DNA from: Symsagittifera roscoffensis
Taxonomy: Eukaryota > Xenacoelomorpha > Acoela > Convolutidae
Reading direction: 5' to 3'
Length of the DNA: 64,000 nucleotides
Assembly (NCBI RefSeq): GCF_963678635.1
Contig: NC_087063.1
Span: 69,587,617-69,651,616, forward strand
Both the position numbers and the translations under genes were made by a program. Under the pieces are notes generated by a model. The model was not told the origin of the DNA. It did no database searches and saw nothing but the letters and a program-made list of their open reading frames with translations. Shown here in pieces: positions 19,993-33,540 of the stretch (positions are counted from its first letter, which is position 1; every line of letters starts with the position of its first letter).

Positions 19993-20252
19993 ACAGTAAT
20001 CCAACTTAGAAACCGCTCCAATTGGTCAAAGGAAGCCTAATTGCCATATTTGATTTGATACTAGAAGCGAGATCTATCACTCTGTAATTTACATGGCATG
20101 TGGGGGAATAAGTTTCTCTAAAAATCTCAAATTAAAAAAAAATGTTTTATTTTACTACATTCATTTTTTTCACGTTATTACTACTCCATAGACCTTAAAA
20201 ATCAGTCGGAACATTCAGGGCTTCGCCCTGATACGAGCAGTCTTGTTTGATT
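19993..20252. repeat. Dispersed repeat ending in the AGGGCTTCGCCCT hairpin, copy 2
   Basis: Collinear with 18640-18905. The stem-loop is at 20217-20229, with the same following sequence TGATACGAGCAGTCTTGTTT. It abuts the MITE at 19597-19990, so one may have inserted in the other. Confidence 0.7.
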
Positions 20253-21356
20253 TGCGTTTGCCGATTCACTATTTTGTTCTTCACGCCGGTTGAAACGAAT
20301 CTGAGATGGATCAAATAAGTTTTGGAAAACTTTTTATTTGTCGAGAAAGTCGAGACACTATTGGTCGGCTTTTTGCTTAATCACAAGATACGCCACTTGT
20401 GTCTCCCAGAGTTATTCATAAAATTCAAGAAACACCCTTGTTCAACAAAGGTAAAGGAGGTTCCAAATCATAAAGACAACGTATCATATCTCTTGACTTG
20501 CGTTACGCTTGAAATAATTCATTAAGGTCACATTTGTGACCCTTGTACTTTGGGGTTTTCGAAGTAGTGATGAAAGTGAGTTAGTTAACTTAGTTGACGA
20601 TAAATCAACCAGTCTGTCAATTCAAGCCCAAATAAGGGTTCGTTCGAACAAAGAAAGCGAACCCAGTTCTAGAGATTAGGCGGCGTGTCCTTTCGATCCT
20701 GTAATTTACCGCTCAAATCATCGAAAACTCAGAAAGCTGACCGGCGAAAAGCTTAGCTAACACCCGAGTTATTTCATCAGACAAAGTGGAGCTATCAAAA
20801 AATGGAATCAATGAGATGATTGACTTTCAAAGTTTCTGCAAAAGTAACGCAAAGTATTACATAATATCCGTTCTAATTGTCGAATGCTTTGTGTTTTCGA
20901 CTCAATCAGATCGGCCCATAATGGTGCGAAAATGAACTCAAATAGATCAAATGTCCAAAGAAAAGTTAAGATCACAGAGCTAACCGCTGTTTAGATGGTA
21001 AATTTTGAAAATGTATTCGTGTCTGGGGTCAAAATTTGACCATTCATAGCTGTATGGTAAAGTACAACTGAATTGACTGGCCATCCCAAGATAGATTTGT
21101 TCTGGTGGTTTACCCTTTGAACCCTACCTGGGTTTTGAAGAATTTGGAAAGTTCACATTTCCGAACCTGAATTAGTTTGCGGCGTGATATTTGTTTATAT
21201 AGGGCGTTAAAGTCCCGTTATTTGGAGTCATAATAGCCGAAAAACAATAAATCTTTGGAGGTTATTGTTCAATAAATTAGCTATTCGCGTTACCAGAACT
21301 CTATTGGTCGTGTTTGAGTTTATTTGACAAACCAGTTTTAAAACCAATAGTCGAAC
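20253..21356. other. Noncoding stretch upstream of the unknown gene
   Basis: No ORF with support. The last ~170 bp may be promoter and 5' UTR of the gene starting at 21357. Confidence 0.4.
21194..21202 (+). promoter_or_regulatory. Candidate TATA box
   Basis: TTTATATAG lies about 155 bp before the proposed ATG at 21357, a reasonable distance for a short 5' UTR. Not otherwise supported. Confidence 0.3.
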
Positions 21357-24300
21357 ATGGGTCAAACCGGAAGCAAGCAGCACGAAACTTGTGATCGAAT
21401 GAAAGAGGTACATAATAATTTAACTCTTTTAAAAATAATTTTCAAATTTTGTCATTTCATATAATTTCTTGAATATTTACCTTTCTTATTCAGGTGTTGC
21501 AATCGAACGGTTCTGCTTTGCCAGCAAATCAGAATATTTCTTCACCCCGTAAGTTGATTTTTTTAGGAATAGATGATTTAACTAAGTGAATTTGTAGTGA
21601 AAAAATAGTGAAAAAAAATTATCCTGTCCCAGACGTAGTGAGGAGACTTGCTGATTTTGGACGTGTTTTATCCATGCAATAATTAAATTCGCATTATAAA
21701 AGCATTCCAATGGTGATTCGGGCTTCAAAAAAATCCAAAATCTTCTCACAGCATCGAAAACACGCGGTTTAGGCAGTTCGTTTTAATACCAGTAAGAAAA
21801 AAGTTAAATAGGCTTTAAGCTGTATGGAGTATAAGATACACTCTATGGACTATGGATACACAATAACTAAGGACTGTAAGCTCTTCCATGCTTTGTTACA
21901 GTTCCATAGACAGAAAATAATGAGGGAACAACAAGGGTTAAAAGACTCGATGCTATAAAATTTGAAACCGAAACCTTAATAGGTTTAACCGCCTCTGTGC
22001 ATTCAATTCATTTAATAAAAGGGATTACCTTCATATCTAATTTTTTTAATTTTTTTTTTCAATTCAGTGATATTTTAGAGTATACAACAGCATCTGGCAA
22101 ATGTATTGCTGCAGTAGCTCCTACTATGTCCACTGCACAGCCACAACTACACATCCACTCAACTCAAAATCAACTAGAACAATCTAGAACATTCCAAAAC
22201 GCTAATTGGTTACTCACGGCACCAACAGCACAGGCAGTAGCCAATCATACCGCTCGCTATATTTCAACCAATCAGAGACCTGTGCTGACGTCAGCGGAGC
22301 TTCCTCTTCATGCTTTGCCATTGGAAACTGTGATCGCCATTTTGGACGCGTACAACAGACAAATCAGGAGTGATCATGCCCAAAATGATGCAATCTTTCT
22401 CCAGGGCTCCCAACATCAAAGATGCTTTCAGGCACCACAGGTGTTCAGTTCAATTTTCAACCAGCCTGAAAACATTCCAGAAGCTGAAGTTCTTTCACAT
22501 CTTCCTGAGAGTGCGCAGACAACGCCAGCTTCATCGGCTTCACCGTCACCCAGAATAGCAGTTAGTTTATAATAAGAAAAAATAATAATTGTTAATATTA
22601 TGTAGAAGAACAAAGAGTTAGAAGAAATTTTTTTAAAAGATGACAGGCCAACGTTAAAAAGTAACAAGGATAGCCAGTTACTGAGCAAGTAGCACAAAAT
22701 GTTCCGACCCTAGTCTTAAAAAATACAACAAAATTTTTTCAAATTAGTATAGTTTTTTCTGCGATAAAAGGATCTGAACGAAAAACTAGAGCTTGATCAT
22801 ATTCGACAGTCAAAGTATAATAAGGAAATTGAACAACAAGTTGTTTTAGAAAAATGACTAGAAAATCAAAAAAAAATTCAAAAAATTTTCGATTTTTTTT
22901 TGTCTTTTGTTTTTCTAGTGATTTTTCTATAAAAATTGCAGCTTTGTGAGTTTTTGAAGTAACTTGACAAGTAAATTTGAAGTTTTTCACGGCTTAAATT
23001 AAGCTATTAAGCCAGGGGTGGATTTGGGGGGGGGGGGCGTGGGGGGGGGGGGGTACTGCGGACGCTTCCTTTCCTCAGGGATTCGACACCCTGCCGACAC
23101 AAAGGGTCCCCCCTTTGTACTATTTTGAGATCTCCGTTTTTGGTGATGGACCTTAAATTTTTCTAAAGGCGTCCTCGGCGCCAATGTATACTAATGTTGA
23201 TGGGGGAGCGCGCGCCGAAAAAAAGCGATTTTTTGCTAAAATGTTTCCAAAAAGTGCCTAAAAACGCCTTTTTGGCCTGTTTTTCAAAATTTTGCCTGCG
23301 GCGCAAAAAATTTGATCTTTTTAGTGCTTTGGGAGAGCTCGGAAAATCAATTTGGTCGACCTAAAAAAAAAGGTTGACAAAATTTTCAAAATTTTTTGAA
23401 AATCCGCCCCCCTCCTCGAGAAAATCCTAGATCCGCCCCTGTATTAAGCTATTGTAAGCCTGCTCGCTCACTTTATTCGCCGGAATTAATACTCAAAATC
23501 AAAAGTTTTAAACCTATTTTTCTCAATACTGGGTCCACTTTTTGAAATTTTAGTATCACGACTGAAAGGGCTTTAAGGTGATTATTTGTGGCACCTGATT
23601 TTGCGCGGAAAAAAAAGAAAAAACTAAAACACACCCGAATACAATGTTCCTAACCATTTTTCGGTTTTTAAATCATAGAAGCGATGCCGAGGTCTTCCTG
23701 TGAAAATTCTTAATATAGTTTAACTCAGCTGACATCGTATTTGTTTAGACTCCAAAGTTGACAAACTCGGCTGACATCAAAATCGAAGCTTCAACTTCGG
23801 CCGAAGACGACGAGTCTCGACTACCGAAGAAGAAACGAAGGTTGCCTCCAAGTGTGCTAGCTCTGGCCGACTCCCAACAGCCAAAGAGGTCTCGGAGAAA
23901 CGACGAAGAAGTGTTGCGACCCAGTTCGGAAAACATAGCGAGTAGCAGTGGGACGTCAAATGCGAGCTATCAGCAAAGTTCTTCTGCGGTCGACATTGAA
24001 GGCATCTCAAGATTTCAAGGTGCAAATTGGTTTCACTCGTTCGCTTTTTTTTTTAAAATTGCATTACAGATTTTGTCTTTTTCCGGTTTTACCCACAACC
24101 CTTCTCCAAAGGTGGCAAGGTTTTCACATTATACTGGACTAAAATTTGTTTTGAGAGGTTCTAATAGTATATAAGCCCAAGTTTTGCTGCTATTGTAAAC
24201 GTAGTTTGATTCAAATTGAGCATTAAATTAATTATATCTCAAAAAAAAATTGAAAACTTTTTAACTTTTGATCAAGTTTACCACTTTTGAGTTATTTTGA

Positions 24301-24954
24301 AGTTAATTTTACGTTTTGATTTGTTAGATTCGGAGGTTTTCATGGAGGCTGTGCGTCATCTTAAGCGTTTGGAGGAAGAACACCAAATTCAAAGAAGGGT
24401 GAGATATTTGCTGCACATTTTTTATGGCATATTCTCTGTTAGTATCTAAGTCTTATTAGCAATTCATCTAGCCTGTAAATATCATATTTGCAGGCTGAAA
24501 AATTAAAATAAACAAAATCCAGGTATAGTTTCTCAGCTCTTTCGTTCAGAATTTAAAGATAAAATTTATTTGAAAAAAATTACATTCACCACCTTCATTA
24601 AAACATGGTTCTTCATTCAAACCTTTAAGTTTTAAAAGCATTAATTTTATCTGGAATCTTAATTTGTTTCTACTCCAGGAATTGATCGAATGTGAGGCCA
24701 GACTGAAAGTGCACTCTGAGTTGATTGAACTACAAAAGCTTCACCTGATGAAGATCATCCAGGCACTCACCGGTCCCAAAGCTCCTCCTACAACGACAAC
24801 AACATCAACATCCACAACAGCTCCAGACAACCCTTACCACCATCTTCACCACGTGACAACCATGCCATGGCACCACGTGACTGTACCCAGAGACAACACG
24901 GTTGATGAGTCATTGATCACCAGACACTACCAGAGTAGATCTTGCCACCAGTAG
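21357..24954 (+). CDS. Unrecognised nuclear coiled-coil protein, six exons, 401 aa
   Basis: Exons are 21357-21407, 21494-21548, 22079-22560, 23749-24019, 24328-24398 and 24679-24954. All introns are GT-AG and the phases agree (0, 1, 0, 1, 0). Exon 3 encodes a Gln/Ser/Ala-rich stretch with a short helix-like part (LPLETVIAILDAY). Exon 4 has a sumoylation-type site IKIE, a basic nuclear signal PKKKRR and a second one KRSRR. Exons 5 and 6 form a charged coiled coil (LKRLEEEH to HLMKIIQAL), followed by a Thr-rich and His-rich tail. This plan fits a transcription-related nuclear protein, but I recognise no family and see no DNA-binding domain. The start MGQTGSK and the first two short exons are the least certain. 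AATAAA at about 25085 is a plausible poly(A) signal. A MITE sits in intron 3. Confidence 0.65.
23013..23441. mobile_element. 429-bp hAT-like MITE inside an intron
   Basis: Terminal inverted repeats CAGGGGTGGATTTGG and CCTAGATCCGCCCCTG are flanked by exact 8-bp duplications TATTAAGC (23005-23012 and 23442-23449). The left inner part has two long G runs, which may be length-variable. The interior matches the copies at 16160 and 13796 and has no coding capacity. It lies in the third intron of the unknown gene. Confidence 0.9.
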
Positions 24955-25084
24955 TAACTAACTCTCAAGACACCGTGCTTCTTAACAACTGTTCGCCCAA
25001 TTGAGCTTGACGTTTGGCAAAAGTCAATCTTTAAAAAACTGAATATGATGCTGCTCAACTGTGAAAAACAATTTATTGTTATGC

Positions 25085-25090
25085 AATAAA
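25085..25090 (+). terminator. Candidate poly(A) signal of the unknown gene
   Basis: AATAAA about 130 bp after the stop codon at 24952-24954. Confidence 0.5.
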
Positions 25091-25806
25091 ATCTCCGAGA
25101 TTCCTACATTTTTTTCGAACGTTTTCACCAAAATTTAACCCAAAGTTCTGAGGTTTTTAAACTCCCATGTCCCCTTCAAACATTGTATATACAGGAGTGA
25201 TCATGCCCAAAAGATTCGCAAAAGTAATTTATAAGTTGGCCTCCAAGATTTTCAAAAATTGCCAGACAAAAACATTTGTCAAACAAAGCACTGTGGCGAA
25301 GCACTGTGCTGTGGTACAGTGTAAAAACGGATGTTGACTTTTTCAAAGTTTTTTTCAATTTTTTACTTGGAAAAGCTGAAAATTAATTTGAACAATAATT
25401 TTCCGAACTAAAAATATATGCCATCTAAAATTAAACCAAATTAAATTTGGGACAGTAACCATAGAGTTCAGCCCCCCCCCCCCCCCTCTGCTCAAACATC
25501 CAGCCTTCAACGCCTAAAACAAAAGTTTCCCAGGTTTATCTACTTAACGCAGATTTTTGACCCATCTATTCACCAAATTTAAGGACGCCGTGAAAAAAAC
25601 TTATTGAACAGCCATGCTGCAGATGTATTGGCTTCCTTGTTACAGACTCAGAAACCAAAACATTTTTGTTATTTCTTCACAATGTATCTAACAAAAGATA
25701 GTCATTCTTAACTTTCAATGGCTACTAAGGGCAAAGTCGTATTTTTCGACCAATTTTGGCTGCATATAACTTTTGATTACCACTTCTTGTTACATGTAGC
25801 AAGCAT
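25091..25806. other. Noncoding stretch before the satellite
   Basis: No gene recognised. It holds a run of 15 C at 25472-25486, and a 21-nt word at about 25193-25213 shared with exon 3 of the unknown gene (22375-22395). Confidence 0.5.
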
Positions 25807-27565
25807 TTCCAGTTTTTCCCTCTGACACTACGCGTCGAGCATTTCTGTTACGACACACTACGCGTCGTACATGAACTATCCGTCTCTGACACACAATGCG
25901 TCGTGCATATACTATGCGTCGTGCATACACTATCCGTCTCTGACAAAAATATGTGTCCTGCATACACAAAGCGTCGTGCAATCTTGTAACGACAAACTAC
26001 GCGTCGTGCATACACTATCCGTCTCTGACAAATTATGAGTCCTATATACGCTATGCGTCGTGAATTCTTGTAACGACACACTACGCGTCGTGCATACACT
26101 ATCCGACTCTGACAAATTATGAGTCCTACATACACAAAGCGTCGTGCACTCTTGTTAAGACACACTATGCGTTGAGCATACACTATCTGTCTTTAGAACT
26201 TAATGCGTAGTGCAAACACTATGCGTTGTGCATACTCTATCCGTCTCTGACACAAAAGACGTCGTGCATACAATCTCCGTCTCTCAAAATTGTGCGTCCT
26301 GCATACACTATGCGTCGTGAATTTTCTTGTTACGATGCAAAATGCATCGTTCGTACAATATCCGTCTCTTGTCTAAAAGGGTCGTGCGTACACTTTGCAT
26401 CGTGCATACAATATCCGTCTCTGACACACAATGCGTCGTGCATACACTATGCATCGTGCTTACACTATCCGTCTCTGACAAAGTATGCGTCCTGCATATT
26501 GCATACACTATGCGTCGTGCATTCTTGATATGATTCACTTTCCTTCGAGCACTCACTAACCGTCTAAGGCAGAAAATGTGTCGCGCATACACTGTGCGTC
26601 GTGCTAACACTATCTGTCTCTGACACACAATGCGTCGTGCATACGCTATCCGCACAAGGCGTCGTGGATACAATGTCCCTCTCTGACAGTTTGTACGTGC
26701 TGCATAAACTATGCGTCGTGCGTTCCTATTACGACACAGAGTGCATCGTACATACACTATCTGTATCTGACAAAAAATGCGTCCTGCATAGACTATTCGA
26801 CGAGCATTCTTGTTACGACACACTATGCGTCGAGCATTCAATAACCGTTTCTGCCGGAAAAAGTGTCGTGCATACACTATGCATCGTGCATACAGTATCC
26901 GTCTCTGACACGGAAGGCTAGTCGTGTATACGCTATCTGTCTCTGAAAAAATTATGGGTTAAGCGTACATTATACGACGTGCATTGTTCTTACGAAAAAC
27001 TATGTATCGTCGAGCTTACACTATCCATCTATGGCACATATTGCGTCGTCGTGCATAAACAATGAGTCGTGCATACACTATCAGTCTCTGGCACACAATG
27101 AGTCGTGCACAAGTTATGCGTCGTGCATACACTATCCATCTGTGACACTCAAGGTGTCGTGGATACAATATCCCTCTCTGACAGTTTGTGCAGCCTACAT
27201 ACACTATTCGTCGTGCGTTACTGTTACGACACAAAATGCATCGTACATACACTATCCGTATCTGGACAAATTTTGCGTTCTGCATACACTATACGTCGTG
27301 CATTCTTGTTACGACACATTATGCGTCGTGCATATCCGTCTCTGACAAATTTCGAGTCCTACATACACTACGCCTCGTGCAATCTTGTTACGACACACTA
27401 AGTGTCGTGCGTACACTCTCCGTCTCTGACTCTAAGGTGTCGTTCATGCACTATGAATAGTGCATACACTATTCATTGTGCATTCTCGTTACGATACACT
27501 TTGCGTCTATCATTCCCATCACATACTGTCTCTGGCAGAAAATGTGTCGTGCATACACTATGCGT

Positions 27566-28896
27566 CGTGCATACACTATCCGTCTCTAACACACAATGCG
27601 TCATGCATATACTATGCATCATGCATACACAATCCGTCTCTGATACACAATGCGTCGTGCAAACACTATGCATTGAGCATACACTATCCGTCTCTGACAC
27701 GGAAGGCTCGTCGTGCATAAACTATCAGTCTCTGACAAATTTTGCGTTCTGCATACACTATACGTCGTGCATTCTTGTTACGACACACTATTCGTCGTGC
27801 ATATACGTCTCTGAGAAATTTCGAGTCCTACATATACTACGCCTCGTGCAATCTTATTACGACACACTACGTGTCGTTCATACACTCTCCGTCTCTGACT
27901 CACAAGGCGTAGTTCATGCACTATCCGTCTCTGGTAAAATATGCGTCCTGCATATACTAAGTGTCCTGCACATACTTTCCGTTTCTGACACGCAATGCGT
28001 CGTGCAAACACTAAGCATCGTGCATACACTATCCATCTCTCACACACAATGTGTCGCGCAAACACTGGACATTGAGCATACACTATCTGTCTCTGACACA
28101 GAAGGCTCGTCGTGCATACACTATCACTCTCTGACAAATTATGCATACTGCATACACTAAGCGTCGTGCATTCTTGTTACGATACGTTTTTCTTCGAGCA
28201 CTCACTAACCTTCTCAGGCAGAAAATATGTCGTGCATACACTATCCGTCTCTGACACACAATGCGTCGTGCATATACTATGCATCATGCATACACAATCC
28301 GTCTCTGATACACAATGCGTCGTGCAAACACTATGCATTGAGCATACACTATCCGTCTCTGACACGGAAGGCTCGTCGTGCATACACTATCAGTCTCTGA
28401 CAAATTTTGCGTTCTGCATACACTATACGTCGTGCATTCTTGTTACGACACACTATTCGTCGTGCATATACGTCTCTGAGAAATTTCGAGTCCTACATAC
28501 ACTACGCCTCGTGCAATCTTATTACGACACACTACGTGTCGTTCATACACTCTCCGTCTCTGACTCACAAGGCGTAGTTCATGCGCTATCCGTCTCTGGT
28601 AAAATATGCGTCCTGCATATACTAAGTGTCCTGCACATACTTTCCGTTTCTGACACGCAATGCGTCGTGCAAACACTAAGCATCGTGCATACACTATCCA
28701 TCTCTCACACACAATGTGTCGCGCAAACACTGGGCATTGAGCATACACTATCTGTCTCTGACACAGAAGGCTCGTCGTGCATACACTATCACTCTCTGAC
28801 AAATTATGCATACTGCATACACTAAGCGTCGTGCATTCTTGTTACGATACGTTTTTCTTCGAGCACTCACTAACCTTCTCAGGCAGAAAATATGTC
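27566..28896 (+). repeat. 665-bp tandem duplication within the satellite
   Basis: Two adjacent copies, about 27566-28230 and 28231-28896, with few differences. Landmarks such as TACGATACGTTTTTCTTCG recur at +665. A further copy of the 28.2-29.4 kb block occurs 1,981 bp downstream. Confidence 0.8.
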
Positions 28897-31350
28897 GTGC
28901 ATACACTGTGCGTCGTGCATACACTATCCGTCTCTGACACACAATGCGTCGTGCATACACTATGCATCGTGCATACACTATCCACACAAGGCGTCGTGGA
29001 TACAATATACCTCTCTGACAGTTTGTGCGTCCTGCATACACTATGCGTCGTGCGTTCTTGTTACGACACACTTTGCGTCGAGCCTTCAATAACCGTCTCT
29101 GCCCGAAAATGTGTCATGCATACACTATCCGTCTCTGACACGGAAGGCGCGTCGTGCATACACTATCCGTATCTGACAAAATATGCGTTCTGCATACACT
29201 ATTCATCGAGCATTCTTGTTACGACACACTTTGCGTCGAGCATTCAGTAACCGTCTCTGCCGGAAAATGTGTCGTGCATACACTATGCATCGTGCAACAC
29301 TATCCGTCTCTGACACGGTAGGCGCGTCGTGCATACACTATCCGTCTCTGACAGATTATGGGTTAAGCGTACATTATACGATTGTAACGACAAGCTATGC
29401 GTCGTCGAGCATACACTATCATTCTATGGCACATAATGCGTCGTCGTGCATACACTATGTGTCGCGCATACACTATGCGTCTCTGGCACACATTGAGTCG
29501 TGCACAAGTTCTGCGTCGTGCATACACTATCCGTCATTTACACTCAAGGCGTCGTGGATACAATATCCCTCTCTGATAGTTTGTGCAGCCTGCATACACT
29601 ATGCGTCGTGCGTTCCTGTTACGACACAAAATGCATCGTACATACACTATCCGTCTCTGACAAATTATGGGTTAAGTGTACATTATACGACGTGCATTAT
29701 TGTTACGACAAACTATGCGTCGTCGAGCATACACTATCCGTCTATGATACATAATGCGTCTTCTTGCATATACTATGCGTCGTGCATACACTATCCGTCT
29801 TTGACACTCAAGGCGTCGTGGATACAATATCCCTCTCTGACAGTTTGTGCAGCCTGCACACACTATACTTCGTTCTTTCTTGTTACGACACACTATGCGT
29901 CGTGCATACACTATACGTATCTGACAAATTATGAGTCCCACATAAAGTACGCCTCGTGCAATCTTCTTACGACACACTATGTACCGTGCATACACTCTCC
30001 GTCTCTGACTCAGAAGGCGTCGTTCATGTACTATCCGTCTCTGGCAAATTATGCATCCTGCATATACTATGCGTCCTGCACATACTATCTGTTTCTGACA
30101 CGGAAAGCGCTTCGTGCATACACTATCCGTCTCTGACAAATTATGCGTTCTGCATACGCTAAACATCGTGCATTCTTGTTACGATACACTTTGCGTCTAT
30201 CATTCACTAACTGTCTCTGGCAGAAAATGTGTCGTGCATACACTATGCGTCGTGCATACACTATCCGTCTCTGATACACAATGCGTCGTGCATATACAAG
30301 CATCATGCATACACAATCCGTCTCTGATACACAATGCGTCGTGCAAACACTATGCATTGAGCATACACTATCAGTCTCTGACAAATTTTGCGTTCTGCAT
30401 ACACTTTACGTCGTGCATTCTTGTTACGACACACTATTCGTCGTGCATATACGTCTCTGACAAATTTCGAGTCCTACATACACTACGCCTCTTGCAATCT
30501 TATTACGACACACTAGGTGTCGTTCATACACTCTCCGTCTCTGACTCACAAGGCGTAGTTCATGCACTATCCGTCTCTGGCAAAATATGCGTCCTGCATA
30601 TACTATGTGTCCTGCACATACTTTCCGTTTCTGACACGCAATGCGTCGTGCAAACACTAAGCATCGTGCATACACTATCCATCTCTCACACACAATGTGT
30701 CACGCAAACACTGGGCATTGAGCATACACTATCTGTCTCTGACACAGAAGGCTCGTCGTGCATACACTATCACTCTCTGACAAATTATGCATACTGCATA
30801 CACTAAGCGTCGTGCTTTCTTGTTACGATACGTTTTTCTTCGAGCACTCACTAACCTTCTCAGGCAGAAAATATGTCGTGCATACACTGTGCGTCGTGCA
30901 TACACTATCCGTCTCTGACACACAATGCGTCGTGCATACACTATGCATCGTGCATACACTATCCACACAAGGCGTCGTGGATACAATATACCTCTCTGAC
31001 AGTTTGTACGTCCTGCATACACTATGCGTCGTGCGTTCCTGTTACGACACACTTTGCGTCGAGCCTTCAATAACCGTCTCTGCCCGAAAATGTGTCATGC
31101 ATACACTATCCGTCTCTGACACGGAAGGCGCGTCGTGCATACACTATCCGTATCTGACAAAAAATGCGTTATGCATACACTATTCATCGAGCATTCTTGT
31201 TACGACACACTTTGCGTCGAGCATTCAGTAACCGTCTCTGCCGGAAAATGTGTCGTGCATACACTATGCATCGTGCAACACTATCCGTCTCTGACACGGT
31301 AGGCGCGTCGTGCATACACTATCCGTCTCAGACAGATTATGGGTTAAGTG
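28230..31350 (+). repeat. Long-range duplication at offset 1,981 bp (and 1,672 bp)
   Basis: The block at about 28.3-29.35 kb recurs at 30.3-31.35 kb (offset 1,981), and 29.67-30.2 kb recurs at 31.34-31.87 kb (offset 1,672). The different offsets show at least one deletion (about 300 bp) after or during duplication. Confidence 0.75.
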
Positions 31351-33540
31351 TACATTATACGACGTGCATTATTGTTACGACAAACTATGCGTCGTCGAGC
31401 ATACACTATCCGTCTATGATACATAATGCGTCGTCGTGTATATACTATGCGTCGTGCATACACTATCCGTCTTTGACACTCAAGGCGTCGTGGATACAAT
31501 ATCCCTCTCTGACAGTTTGTGCAGCCTGCATACACTATACTTCGTTCTTTCTTGTTACGACACACTATGCGTCGTGCATACACTATCCGTATCTGACAAA
31601 TTGTGAGTCCCACATAAAGTACGCTTCGTGCAATCTTCTTACGACACACTATGTACCGTGCATTCACTCTCCGTCTCTGACTCAGAAGGTGTCGTTCATG
31701 CACTATCCGTCTCTGGCAAATTATGCATCCTGCATATACTATGCGTCCTGCACATACTATCCGTTTCTGACACGGAAAGCGCTTCGTGCATACACTATCA
31801 GTCTCTGACAAATTATGCGTTCTGCATACACTAAACATCGTGCATTCTTGTTACGATACACTTTGCGTCTGTCATTCACTAACTGTCTCTGGCAGAAAAT
31901 GTGTCGTGCATGCATTTTGCGTCGTGCATACACTATCCGTCTCTGATACACAATGCGTCGTGCATGCACGATGCATTGTGCATACACTATCCGTCTCTGA
32001 CACAAAATTTGTCCTGCATACGCTTTGCATCGTGCATACACTATCAACACAAGGCGTCGTGGATACAATAATCCTCTCTAACAGTTTGTACGACCTGCAT
32101 ACACTCTGCGTCGTGTGTTCCTGTTACGACACAGACTGTATCGTGCATACACTATCCGTATCTGACAAAATATGCGTCCTGCATACACTAATTGTCGAGC
32201 ATTCTTGTTACGACACACTTTGCGTCGATTATTCAATAACCGCCTCTGCCGGAAAATGTGTCGTGCATACACTATGCATCGTGCATACGCTTTCCGTCTC
32301 TGGTACACATTGAGTCGTGCACAAGTTCTGCATCGTGCAAAATCTATCCGTCTGTGACACTCAAGGCGTCGTGGATACAATAACCCTCTCTGACAGTTTG
32401 TGCAGCCTGCATACACTATGCGTCGTAGGTTCCTGTTATCTGTTATCCGTATCTGACAAGTTTTGCGTTCTGCTTCTAGTATACGTCGAGCATTCTTGTT
32501 ATGACACACTATGCGTCGTGCATACACTATCCGTCTGTGTCTCACAGGGCATCGTTCATGCACTATCCGTCTTTGGCAAACTATGCGTCCTGCATGTACT
32601 ATGCGTCCTGCACATACTATCCGTTTCTGAGACGGCAGGCGCGTCGTGCATACACTATCCGTCTCTGGCAAACTATGCGTTTTGCATACACTAAACATCG
32701 TGCATGCTTGTTACGATACACTTTGCGTCTATCATTCACTAACTGTCTCTGGCAGAAAATGTGTCGTTCATACACTATGCGTCGTGCATACATTATCCGT
32801 CTCTGACACACAATGCATCGTGCAAACACTTAGCATCGTGCATACACTATCCGTCTCTGACAATTTATGCGTCCTGCATACTGCATACTCTAAGCGTCGT
32901 GGATTATTGTTATGATACACTTTCCTTCGAGCACTCACTAACCGTCTCAGGCAGAAAATGTGTCGTGCATAAACTGTGCGTCGTGCATACACTATGCGTC
33001 TCTGACACACAATGCATCGGGCATACACTATGCATTGTGCATACACTATCCGTCTCTGACACACAATTTGTCGTGCATACGCTATGCATCGTGCATACAC
33101 TATCCACACAAGGCGTCGTGGATACAATATCCCTCTCTGACAGTTTGTACGTCCTGCATACACTATGCCTCGTGCGTTCTTATTACGACACAGAGTGCAT
33201 CGTACATACACTATCCGTATCTGACAAATTTTGCGTTCTGCATACACTATACGTCGTGCATTCTTGTTACGACACACTATGCGTCGTGCATACACTATCC
33301 GTCTCTGACAAATTATGAGTCCTACATACACTATGCCTCGTGCGTTCTTGTTACGACACAGAGTGCATCGTACATACACTATCCGTATCCGACAAATTTT
33401 GCGTTCTGCATACACTATACGTCGTGCATTCTTGTTAAGACACACTATGCGTCGTGCATACACTCTCCGTCAATGACAATTTATGAGTCCTACATACACT
33501 ACGCCTCGTGCAATCTTGTTACGACACACTATCCAGCGTC

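Noticed and set aside
22066-22078. Acceptor at TTCAG (22066) for exon 3 of the unknown gene
   Set aside because: With the phase from exon 2 it reads into a stop (TAG) within three codons; the acceptor TTTTAG ending at 22078 keeps the frame.
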